Part shown: positions 42,085 through 54,182 of the stretch, piece after piece
How the letters are laid out: the number at the start of each line of letters is the position of its first letter
How positions within the stretch are numbered: position 1 is the first letter of the stretch
Assembly (NCBI GenBank): GCA_963921425.1
Contig: OY992832.1
Coordinates: 10,415,249-10,479,248, forward strand
Direction of reading: 5' to 3'
Length of the DNA: 64,000 nucleotides
Origin: Dryas octopetala
Taxonomy: Eukaryota; Streptophyta; Magnoliopsida; Rosales; Rosaceae
Position numbers and translations under genes: made by a program
The notes under the pieces: generated by a model
The model's input: the letters and a program-made list of their open reading frames with translations, nothing else
Told to the model about the DNA's origin: nothing
Databases searched by the model: none

Positions 42085-45000
42085 TTAACTGTACATTTGG
42101 TTAGCAAAAACTAGAGAATGCAGTTTCCTAAAAACAATTTCCACAGAAGAAAAGTCAACATCAAAACCATAACTCTGCCCTCCATACTGCACATAAAGGT
42201 ACTCTTTCGGAGATGATGGTGGGGGAAGAAGTTGGGAGATTTCAGGTATGTCTGATGTGGGGGGTGAAGGTATATCTTTTTTCTTCATAGAATAGTAAAC
42301 ATCAGCCATTAGAAGCCAAATAAGATCAGGGTCAACAGATGCAAGACCTTGAAGGGCATTTACAGATGCATCCCGAAGACCAACGACGCCACTACAAGCT
42401 ATTCCAACCACAAGACCACTGACCTTCTTGAGGACAACTTCCAACGCCGAAGCACTCCTTTTGTTTCGGGACAACTCAGCAATCATGTCGAGCACCGCGA
42501 CCTGGACTTTCAGGTTAGATGTCTCAGCCATTGAGTCCTCTGAAAAACTGGAACTGCTTCTTCTGTAAGGAAGTTGCAGAGGGATTCTATCTTCTTTTAA
42601 GTTGGGCTTTCTATGGAATGGGGAGGTGGATAGGAGTTTCCAGAAGTGGGAGCCATCAGTGTGGAAGCGTCGTGAAAAGAAATCTCCTCCACAAATTTGC
42701 ACTACATTGCTTACCACACATAAACATCTTCGAACAGCCTGCACACCCGCACACGAAAATTGTTTAAATCCACTAAAAGGAAGCATATTTTCAATTTGGT
42801 CCCATGAATCAGCCAAGTTCTTTGTAAGGAACTCAAAGAAGAAAGAAAAACTTTGATTCTAACTAATTTCAAGTCACAAAAGAACTAAACCAAGATCAAA
42901 TGACAATGGCTATGCAGCATTAAGGCAATATGCAAGGGAAAAAGAACATTCACGCACCACTGGGTTTTTATTTCGAATACAAATGACCATGAAGGGCCAG
43001 ATTTTATTCATTGCTGGAAGCAACCTGTTCTCATCAGTCTCTTCATCAGCAACACCCAAAGTATCTTGAAGATGATAGAGTGAATATGACTGAATAACTT
43101 CTTCAATTGCTTCCTTTGTGCCTCTCTCATGGCTATAAGCCTCTTCCACTTTTGCCAATGATGTAACACCATCCTTCATATACAGAAAATAAAAAGTGGG
43201 GGAAGAAAATGTTCATTTGTCATCAGATACACAAGCAAACGCCCCAACTATTTCCCGATTAAAATTAAGGCAGTAGCATGTGAACGCCAAGGATAGTTTA
43301 AACAGAATCACTGATTTTTACTTTATGTTAGAGACAAAAATCCATCACATCAAGAAAGCAATCAATAAATAAGATTAGATGTTTCCCTGTGCAAGTTTGG
43401 AACCCTGAAAATAATGACTGATACACATGCAATTGAATATTATTAGTGCCCAATAAAGGCAAGATGCAATTCACATAAGCACTTCAATTACTTAGCATCT
43501 GTGATGCGTGACCTTACAGAAGGGAAAAGTCAGAAAAACAGTTGAAGCAGAAAGTTACCTTGACTATATCCAAGGCCACCAAACAAGCTGCTTGCTTTGT
43601 TGAAGCTAGTAGAGGGGTTGCAGCCATAATACATGAACCGGCAATAGCTCCCACTGTCCGTCTATATCTCTTTGAATCATTCAGCTTAAACACAATGCTC
43701 TCCCATTGCTCTACTTGCACAGCATCATCAATTAAACAAGATACAGTTTCAGCACTAATTTACATCTCAGGATCCAACGATTCAGGTTTTGAAAAAAATG
43801 CTTCCAATACCAAGACAAAATATATTACAGAGAAAGACAATATGCGTACAGTATTTTTCTTTGTATCTCATATGCTATTTTTATTATCATACTCTGTCAA
43901 AACTAACAGGTTGAGTGAATTGGACAATAACTTCAAGAGACCCATCAGCCAATTACTGGCTGAGTTGAGAACTTACCGCACTCTCAATCTCACAAGTATA
44001 TCACAAAATTATTTATTGAAGAACAATCTTTAGCTTAAAAACCATCAAATATAATACCATAATACCATAATACAAGATCACAAATTCAATCCCAATCTAA
44101 ATAAGCAGACATCTGAATAGAAAACTGTTCACCTGACATGTCAGACATATTACTCTCATCATCATCATCTCTCTTTTCCATATCAGATATTGTAGCCTTG
44201 ACATCCAACATATAAGACTCTGCTTGGGCCAGCAATGAACAAGCCTCGCACTTTGATGCCTTGGCAATTTCTGCCACAGCCTAAAGAGAAAAAGAATTTA
44301 GTTAAAATTCAGCTTCATACTCAGTATCTATGAGTAGGGATTCATACTCGGGATGTAAAACTTCATACTCAAGGATGTATAAATTTTGATGCCTTGGCAA
44401 TTTCTGCCACTAGGTAAGCAATGAGAAGATTTTATTTTCTGAATGAGAAGCGATGCTGATAAAATTCAATCTTTAAGTAAAAGATAATGAGACTATACAA
44501 TTCTTTAGGTACAGCTCCTGGTAATTTTGGAATGACAAACCCTTGAATCAATATGCAATAAAAAGAAAATGTGTAAGGTACAAAAGATGACCTTTAAAAA
44601 GGGGATCGTCAATTTAGGGTGCTGATGCCTGCCAAGAATCTCAAGTTCCAGAGAAACAGAGCGCATCTACATAGTCAGAGCAAAGCATTAGAACCACAAT
44701 TCCCCTCCTCCCACCCCCCCCCCCCCCTCCCCTCTCCCAAAAAAAGAAAAAAAAAAAGAAGAAAACAAAAAGGAAGGGAAAAGAACTTAAGTGAAACAAT
44801 AGAGAACTTGACATTATCTTCAAGTGATAAAATATCTAACTGACAGAATATATTCTCTAAAATATCCAGAAGGAAAATATGATCTTCAAGATGCATCAGA
44901 AAATTGAACATATTTGGTGCCCTAAGCATCTATCAACATCGAGAGCTCATAGGCGTACCGGCTCCTCAAGTAGAGGCAATATTTTATAAGCTACTCCAAT

Positions 45001-48000
45001 ATAGGAAAGCATGGAAGCAAGCACATTTGGTACATGAGGGTTAATATCCAAATGGCGTAACTGCCGACATATTGAATCAATCACATAGTCTGCATTCGCC
45101 AGTACTAGGTGTCCAACCTACAAGACAATTAAAATGGAAAAGTCATGGACCAAAAAATTGAATCTGAAAAATTTAAACAAAGTGAGGTTGTGTATGCCAC
45201 ACTGACTCACTGTTGGATAGCCAGATGTAGCAGCCAGGATATGCAATACAGCATCAGAAGCCCTTCTAACATGATAGTTTGAAGAAATGAGATTCTCAAG
45301 CAACATATAAAGGGATGAATGAAGAAATCCACTAGAAGCAAAATCTCCTCCAAGGCAGATATTGATGATGCCTATTCCTTCAATAATAACCTGTTTGAGG
45401 AAAATAAAGCAACAATGAGTTTTAAATACATCTGCTGAAGCAAAATGAAACTGATGCAAGATTAACTAAATTATATGCACAATAGGTGGAGGGAAATTTA
45501 TATTACCTGGTGTAGCATAGCTGCATCGTGAAAGAAGTTTAGACTAATATTTTCAGCTTCATACTCGGGATGTATAACCGAAGATTTATGATCTGTTGGA
45601 AGATCCCACACTTCATGAGATAGATACTCATGTAAAATTTTACCAACACAATCAATCAAGTGACTCCTTAAGTCCTCATCCTGTAAAAATTTCCAACTAG
45701 ATCCCCAACACATGGCAGATTCGGTTTTGAAATGTTGACCATCAGAAAATCCTGCATCGGATTCCTCAACTTCTGTCCTTTTTCTTGATTTTTGAAACAT
45801 CCTTGTAAAAAAATCAGTGGCTTGACCTGATATACCAAATATCATCTCATTTAGAATACAGACTGCAGTGCTTGCCTGGCGTAGTAACTGTCCTGAACCA
45901 GTTCTATTATACCATGAGTGCCAACTCGCTTTATTATAATCCTTCATACGAACTTCAGAAACCAATTTACGCAAGTAACCCAGTGGAATGTCAGTGATGA
46001 GTGACAAATGCTGCCCATGTTTTTTATCTAGCAGGAAGGAAACATGAAATAACCTGATGTGAGTACAGAGCACTAAGGACATAGATTGAAACCACACTAT
46101 TCAATTCGAAGAGTTGAAATGACCTGCCATCAAGGATAAACCTACAAGTCTGAGAATTCCTGCAAGAGCTTGGTATCGCTTTTGCCTGCCAATGTAAGCA
46201 AACCAAGGAGGCATATGCGGAAGCTCATAATTCTTCTGTGCAGTTTCTGGTGTATATGGCAGATCTTTTTCCTGGATACCCATAACTTTTGAATTTTGAG
46301 GAGCAGCAGCCATAATTGTCAGGCAATCCCTAGTAATGCTAGCTCCAGATTTCAATTCAGAAACAGAGTCAAGGTATCCTACTGAGGATGGCCTAGCTGT
46401 AATAAGCTTATCAAGAGAACCAGAAAATACCGAATTCTGACTCATACAAACAGCAATTATGTCCAAGAAACGAGTAGCTGTTACCTAGGCATTCCCAGGG
46501 AGAAAAACATTATAGGCAAGAATAAAGGAACTTGAAACTGAAACAATAAGGACTATAAGAAACCAATGCATGTCAGATTTCGACCATTCAATAACAAACA
46601 TTGCATTAATGGAAAGAAAGGGGGTGGCTAAAATTTCAGTTAGAATATTGGACAAGTTAATAAAACTAATTTTTCTTTTTCTCCTGGTCGGTAGTATAGA
46701 AAAGAGAATTGGGGGAGGGTTGACTGACAAGCTTCTAAGGTTTATTGTCATGCAAACCTCCTCTGTATATATTGTAAATGGTACACAGGCATCCATTATT
46801 CACTTTATAACAAATTAAAGAAGACATATATTTTGCATTATGAACAAAGTATAGCTATGACTAGCAATTTTTTTTTCAATTATTGATAATATTATATAGT
46901 AAACTTCGGTCCATCACATGGATTGTCCATAATTTGTTTTAGACTGAATTATGCAGTCTATTTATCTTGTTTCCCCAAATTGCATATGACATTTTTATAC
47001 TATCAACCATGCAGTTAAAACAATTTTTTATTCTGAACTTGGAAAACAAAAAAAAACGCAGTCTAATATTATATATGCATATATATAAATGATCAATAAT
47101 AAAATAATCAACTAGATAAAGCTACTTGTAACTCAAAATATACATGTTAAAGTTACTAAGAAAATAAACACATACAGGAGACTGAAGGATGTGATCCACC
47201 ACAAACTGAGGACCAGAATAGTATATTATAACAAGTAACTGTTGAGCGTGTGACAATGCAAGTGATTCCTCACTTCCAAGCACCACTTTTGGAAGATTAT
47301 CAATGAGCCTGGTTATGGAAACATAATTAAGTTCTTATACAAAAAATCCCTTTCAAAAGGGTAGGACCAACTATGCCCAATATTTTGTCTAATATCAATT
47401 GAAGCACAAACCTGCTGAAAATCTGAGCAACATCATGTTCCAATTTATTTTTTCCACTCAATGAGATCAAATTTTCAAGGAATTCCTGTGCACCTGCAGA
47501 CACCTCTTCAGATTCATCAATAACCAAAACACATAAGCATTCCTGCACAAGAAGTAGCCAGAACATACATTAGCCTGAACAGGGAGTTCAAGGTTAACAC
47601 TAACAAATGCCACATCAACAAACTGGAATTAACTAAGAAAAAGCTTTCTAATCAATCAAACCAAATTGATTCAACTTAGGCTAACCAACATGCTAATAAG
47701 AAGGAAAAAAAAATGATCATCACAAGAAATGGAAGCGTCTTTGCTTCAGCTTGAGATAAGACATGTTGAAGGATACAATTCCAATAAATTAATAACATAT
47801 TGTTCAAAAGAAAACTGAATTCATAGTTTTTTTGTTGGATAGGATACAATGACTTTATTAAACAAGTCAAAAAAGTACACATTCAAGGGAATTGAAATTA
47901 TGCAATGAAAATGCATCAACTTGGGTGAATATGAAACAAGAGCCCAAATGAATCAAAAACATGAATATAGTTCTCAGCTCACCAGAAGCATTTGTCTACT

Positions 48001-51000
48001 CTGCCTCAGCATATAACTGCACTCTGACAACAGTCCTCGTATGGAAGCAAGAAGTCCTAATCTCACTTTTTTTGCTGGATGAATGCAAATCTAACAAGTA
48101 ATTGAAGGATTTACTAATTGAATAGAAGAATTAATAATTAGGAAGCATATAAATAGCCCACGTATAACTATAACTAGTAGCAAATGAAATGAAAGAACAT
48201 ACATGCCGAAAAGTTGCACCCAAAAGTTTATCCACATGCATTGAAGCTTTCTCAATCCAATCATTTGTACGATTCACATGCAAAGATCCATTGCCCTTGC
48301 CAGAATCAGCTATTTTCTCAGATTTAGAAGTAGTTGTAACCACTTCACCACTTGAATCTCCCAGTAAAATTTTACTTTGACCACACGCCTTAACAGGCAA
48401 TTGACGAAGTGCATCCATAAAAGATTGTGAAGATTCATAATTTTTTGAATTCAAGTCAGAAGTAACAGTTATGGACATATCAAATCCAGATAAATTAGCA
48501 TCATCCTGCAGTACTATCATCAGATACTCCGTCAAACCTCTAACTGCTTGATCAATTGCGTCCCCACTTCCAGCAGCCCCACTGGTCATTGTTTTTGAGG
48601 CATGCAAAACTTTGGCAAATTGAGAAACAACACCAGGTAAAAAGAAGGCTAATGCATCAGCAGTACCAACCTGTAGGAGAAGAAATGTTGTGAATAAAAC
48701 CAACCCAAAGGTACTGACTTATAGGATCTCAATTTTCCGCAAAGAATGTTTTATCATAGCATAATAATTTACAGAACCTGTTTGGGTCTGTGCGTGAATG
48801 ATAATAACAATTGATCATCAGAAACCAACTTATAGGTTGGTCCATTTCAACAATATTACACCCTGAAAGGGCCAATGGAACTATCCTTCAATAAAATAAA
48901 AAGGAATTATCTCCACTACATATTTGAATGGCATCCTAATCAAGATCTAAACTGTCCTATTCAACTCATCATGTAAATTCAAAAGTAATAAAAAAAAATA
49001 AAGATCTGGATGTGAGGCTCGAGAAGAGCACAAATGAATAAATGAAACAAATGTTATATCCTCACTATTCAAAGTCGATGTTGGGTGCATGATGTTATAG
49101 GCAGACTCTAAAAGAAAGGATATGAAAAACAAATTACTTAAAATGAAAGTGCATGGCTAAGTATAATTGTTTCTTATGAAGTACACCAGTTGATTCACAA
49201 AGTCTCAAACACAGTATTATAGCTTTTACAGGGTTAGCACCTTGTGATGATGGAGGGAAGATAGAGAAGCACAAATGCAAAAATTAATTAATGAACCAAT
49301 GCTCCAAGAAGTTAGAACCTATACAATATCAAAAGATTACCTTTGCAACAAGCACACGCAGCGTCATAAAGGCTTCAACACGAAGCTTTGCACTGCCTAG
49401 ATGTCCTCGTGCAGCCTCAATATCCGCAGCCTTTTCATAAAACCACAAAGGAAATAAATAGCATAAGAGAATATTAAATGCTTGAGGATAATTAATTGTT
49501 CCACAAAACAATTTAACATACTTTGAGAAGAAGAGATAGCCAGTGTCCAACAGCTACAGAAGCAGTTTGTGACGGCAGAAATGCAAGTAAACATTCATCT
49601 GGTTCTGAATCAGACTTTGAAGATGTATGACGTGGAGCTATTAAATCTCTGTTTTCTAAAAGCATGGGCAGACCAAAAATTTGTTTACATGCGCAGGACT
49701 TATCAGAGCATGGAAGTAAATTAAGAAGAAGTGCCCTGAAACACTTAATAACTCCTTCACGAAACTCTTCTGATGCATCGGATGGAGAAAGCAAAGCCCC
49801 ATAAGTCAATTTTTTTAGCACTACAACCATCTGCAAAAGGATATTATCACACTTCAAGGGACAAGTACATAGATCTGAAGGGACGAGTAAATAGATTTAT
49901 TTTAGATGAAGAACAACACAAGTCATTCTATTAAGGTCCGTCTAACAAAACATTAATTAGAAAACCTACGAACAAGTACAAAATATGGCACATATCTAAG
50001 CTGCTTAGCAATATGTCAACTAAATCAGGTTACCTGGTCTACAGATCCTAAAATACACTTCTTGAGAAGTTCCTCCAGACACTGAAGCACACCTTCAGCC
50101 ACACTATCACTCACTATTTGAGGCATTTTCGGGACATCAGGGCTCACAACTTTTTCTTCAGAACCAAGCTCATGTGTGGATCTAGAACCGACAGCTGCAT
50201 CTAATAGAAGCAGCAACGGAACTAGCGTATAGCTGAAAGAAAGATAAAAGATTTCAGGAAACTAATGCTTATTTACTTGTGCACATTTTAAATTCTTTTA
50301 CAATTTCCACTACAACAAGTACAAGTGACAGAAACATGTTTCCTCGGATGTGGATCACTAGGAACTTTACTATCAAACCCAAGATTCACCACGGTATTAA
50401 ACAATGGGACATGAAGTCCACTAATGGCGAAGTGAGCATTTTGCTCCTGCACTTGTGAGGAATTTGGTAAAGTACACAACAACCAAATACCTTCGACTCC
50501 ATTAATTCATCCGACCTTCGGACATTGTACCAGTCACTGAAACTTAAAAGGCATTCGGGATTTAATTGCAATTATTAAGGCAACAAACTCGATCAAGTTA
50601 GCAATGATCATCCAACTGTCAAAGCTCAGCTCAGTGTTATATACTTATACTTACATGCATACTTACACATATACATACGTATGTACCTACATACACATAG
50701 ACATACATTCATATCTATACATACTGTATACAAAATTACATACATACACATACGTATACCAATATACACATGTAGATACAATTTTTAGAAGCTTTCTGCT
50801 AATGAGGGCATTAAAGCATAGAAAGAAAGCAAATTTAAGGCGAAAGAAGCAAAATTTTGGCAGAGGTTTAGTGCTTACTCGAAGAAGGGCTGGAGAGCAT
50901 GAGACGGAGACTGGCGAAGGAAATGAAGAAAAGAAGAGATTGTAGAGGAGTGCTTCTTAGGGTTTTGCAGAAGCTCCAGAAGCTCAAAGCAGTAGAGCTT

Positions 51001-51075
51001 TAGCTGCGTAAACACTCTGCTTCTTCCTTCTTCTTCTTCTACCGACGAGACTGCGAATTCATCGATTTCCTCCAT
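42085..51075 (-). CDS. TTI1: TTI1 (TELO2-interacting protein 1)-like HEAT/ARM repeat protein
   Basis: This is probably the plant homologue of TTI1, part of the TELO2-TTI1-TTI2 cochaperone that matures PIKK kinases such as TOR and ATM. Seventeen exons (descending): 50879-51075, 50034-50232, 49522-49830, 49341-49430, 48203-48670, 47983-48090, 47412-47542, 47176-47308, 46124-46484, 45507-46027, 45211-45390, 44959-45117, 44592-44666, 44133-44280, 43559-43710, 42958-43173 and 42085-42738. They total 4101 nt, or 1366 residues, with an unbroken frame. Alpha-helical HEAT/ARM character is visible throughout. Recognisable blocks are QLKLYCFELLELLQNP at the N-terminus, VGTADALAFFLPGVVS, and QWESIVFKLNDSKRYRRTVG followed by AGSCI. 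The C-terminal block includes VQVAVLDMIAELSRN. Acidic low-complexity (DDDDE) interrupts the C-terminal half. Identification rests on these family-like blocks; function is by homology. Confidence 0.85.
44333..44411. repeat. Patchwork of exon-derived fragments in a TTI1 intron
   Basis: Bases 44385-44410 repeat 26 bases of neighbouring exon 14 (44252-44277) exactly; the shared run begins TTTGATGCCTTGGCAATTTC. Just before it, TTCATACTCGGGATGTA and similar short units match exon 10 near 45557-45577. The intron therefore holds small copies of two exons. Confidence 0.85.
44716..44740. repeat. Poly-C tract in a TTI1 intron
   Basis: A run of about 14 C with nearby CCC clusters followed by an A-rich stretch, in the intron between exons 12 and 13. 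On the transcript strand it is a G-run. Confidence 0.85.
50634..50775. repeat. Degenerate TACATA-type microsatellite in TTI1 intron 1
   Basis: Tetra- and hexanucleotide variants of ACATAC and ATAC run for ~140 bases. No coding meaning. Confidence 0.8.
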
Positions 51076-54000
51076 TGCAGGGCGGGGAGGAGGTGAGAAC
51101 CGCGAAATTGAAAGACGGTTCTAGGAGGACTTGTTTTGACAAAACTAATAGCCCAAAACGGGTCAAGTGAAATGTGACCGGTTCAAATCAACGGGTTCAA
51201 GTAACTTGAAAGAACAACCGGATCAACAATCTGGGCCTTTTTGCACTCCACCTTGTCTTGGCCTATGGGCCGGCCTAGGGGCTGTTTCCAATACTGTATC
51301 TGTTAAAATTCAACAACAGTCAATTAAAACAAAAACGGGAGGCCAAATTTGGCAACCTCATTTCTTCCGCAAAGCCAAATTTGGCAACCTGAAAATTCTT
51401 CCGCAAAGCCAAATTTGACCCTTTTTTATTTTACTTTTCTTGATGCATCTGATGTGAGGAGATTGAACTAATGGCACATTTTTGTATGTGATCATAATAC
51501 TGTCAAGTAATATTATTAATTTACGTATTATAATATATGGATTACAAGTTTATAATTTTAAGGTATATTATTAATAAATATACGCATGTTATAATATATG
51601 TAAACTAGTAACATCATGTGGCGTTATTAACTTGTTAATATCACACCGAAAAGTTGCTCAAACTAATCTTGCTTGATTATGTTTTTGCTTAATACTCTCT
51701 TTAATTTACTTTCATTTTCTTTTTTTGGTACCCTTTCCAATTTCTTATATTTAATTTGATTATTTCTCATTTCCCATCGAGAGACCTTTGACTGTAATTC
51801 CTCTTAGTTCCTTCAATAAAGCTTTGCTTGATAATTAATTAAAAAATAAAAAATAAATAAGTGGAGGCAGTTTAAACCTTTCCTCATTTCTTAGCCTAAA
51901 TGTGCTAATTTTGTAAAACATTTTCAAATTATGACATATTTTACCACCTAATTTTTAGTCCCTCTTTCATGTACATATGGCACATATTTTCTTTATTGAC
52001 TGCCATGGTGATAATATAATCTAATAGAGATTAGAACCCGTTTATCTAGTTTATACATGAATGAGTTGGAGTGATTAATTGTCTCTTTTTTTCTCACATT
52101 TTTTGTGACAAGGTAATTCCACATATAGGTCAATTTGTACTCAATTAATGGTTGACTCGATTTTGGGGTCCTTCTATTGCATATTAAGTGTGTACCTAAG
52201 ACTGTATTACCAAGTTCTAGTTGTCCTAAGTGGGAATATCACCCACCCACTATGCCAATTAGTCGTCAGTACTTAGCTGATAATTAAATTGATTATTAGG
52301 ACATGAAAATTGAAGTTAAGTTCTGGTTCAATTTAATTGCAGGTCAACTGATCAGAGTATTGACTCACACAAAATTACAAGAATAAATCTAATTTAAAAG
52401 GAAGGGTGGTTGAATACTTGAATGTTCAGGGAGGGTCTTGGGATATGTATAAGGGAGTTATGAATATCTATAGCTATTATTTATTAAGTCCAATAGTCCC
52501 CCTTCATGGACTTGATAAACTTGCCAATATGCATGCTTATCAAACAATTAATGCCAATACCATTCTGCATATATGTGGTAATTAAAGCAATTTGTTTTCT
52601 TCCCACTACCTGTATAAGAAAGTATTCATGTGCATTGAATCAAACTAGCAATTAATGAAATGAAATGAAACAAACTGAAGTAAAATGGCACATGAGGTAG
52701 CTGCATATATGCTTAATTAGCCATCTCTTGCATCTGATATAAATGCCCATGCAAAAGCTTATCTGGACTCTCCAATAAAATGGCAAAAAGTTTGTTATAG
52801 TAATTGAGTAATTGGGTAAAGTTAAATTTTTCATATTCTATAAATTACATTTTTTATAGAGGTGAAACCGATAGAAATACTTACCTATTATCCTATATTA
52901 GTCTCTTACTTCTCTTCTCAAATTAAGTCTTTTTTTTAAAAAAAAAAAATTTATGGAAGTCATAGACTTTGACTAAGACTCGAGGCCAATTGAATTACCA
53001 TCCTTCGTGACTCGTGAGGGCAGAAAACAAGCAAAGAGAGAAGTCCTCCTTCCAACAAAATGAATCCAAAATAGAAAATAAATGTTGGGCAATTAAATGC
53101 GCCACATTATTACATATTCAAATAAGTCTCTTAAATGAGTACTTATATGTATAAATATTGCTTTCTCAAATATATTGTCTCCTAATGTAACTGAAAAATT
53201 GAGCATTCTCTATAATTCCCTTGCCAATGGAATTGCACTAAAACTCGATAATGGCTGCAAAAGATGACCAATGCTTACTTCACATACCTCTCTAACTTTT
53301 TTTACTATGGGGCACATCTTTTCCATAGTCAAGCTTAGGCTCAATCGCTTTTATATATTGGTCGCCTTTCTTTACTATATAGTACTTTTGTTAACTGGAA
53401 ATCATATGTATAAAGGTCAAATCAAAGTGGTTGATTGCTAGTTCAATTGTCAAGTTACTCTGTACTTTCAAGCTAATTATATTGTCAAACTAAATTGCTG
53501 TAAGTGGAGATTATTACCCACCCACTTGCAGATGTTTGACCATCATTACATGAAAGGATCACTGAGGAATTTTTATATGTTTGACCATTATTATAAGCCA
53601 CTTCAAGTGTGGGATTTCACATTTAGGCTTATATGTGGAATTCTTCATGTGGCTCACTTCATATTGTATTTTGATAATCGAAACTGTCCACTTTTTTAGT
53701 CTTCATTGAAAAATCATGCTTGCAAAAAATTAAGTTAATCGGAAATCATTTGACCATTGATTAAATGATCATCATTTCAAGTATTTATCGAAAATATTTT
53801 ATTCGTCTATTAATTTGATCAAAGTTTGATAACTTAATAATTTCCAATTTGCTTAATTTTTTATAAGGATGATTTTTGAATATAAATTAAAAAAAAAAAC
53901 GGTTTGGATCGTTGAAATACCAACACTTGAAGCTTCCTATGTACCTATAAGAAATTCACATGCTTATGAGATAAAGCTTGTATATAATCATAGACATTTA

Positions 54001-54182
54001 TAGAATAATTTTTCATAAAGGATAATTGGATGCTATTTGTTTCAATCTAGTTCTACACTGTATTGTAACATAAATCCGGAAAAACTACATCATATATTAG
54101 TCCACCATACATAAGAAAGACCTATTTGAGAGTATGTAGTTAGGACTCAACTAATTAACTAATCAATTGATGGTGAACTAAT
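51076..54182. other. Intergenic region between TTI1 and MYB
   Basis: The first ~150 bases are the TTI1 5' UTR and promoter. At ~51340-51420 a ~33-bp unit (CTTCCGCAAAGCCAAATTTG) is repeated. The rest is AT-rich without a credible ORF, apart from a small inverted-repeat element at ~53708-53879. Confidence 0.55.
53708..53879. mobile_element. Small MITE-like inverted-repeat element
   Basis: The left end AAAAATCATGCTTGCAAAAA and the reverse complement of the right end AAAAATCATCCTTATAAAAA continue together through AATTAAG and GGAAAT. The ~170-bp length fits a MITE. A short direct flank (TTGAA) is possible but overlaps the TIR, so superfamily is open. Confidence 0.6.
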
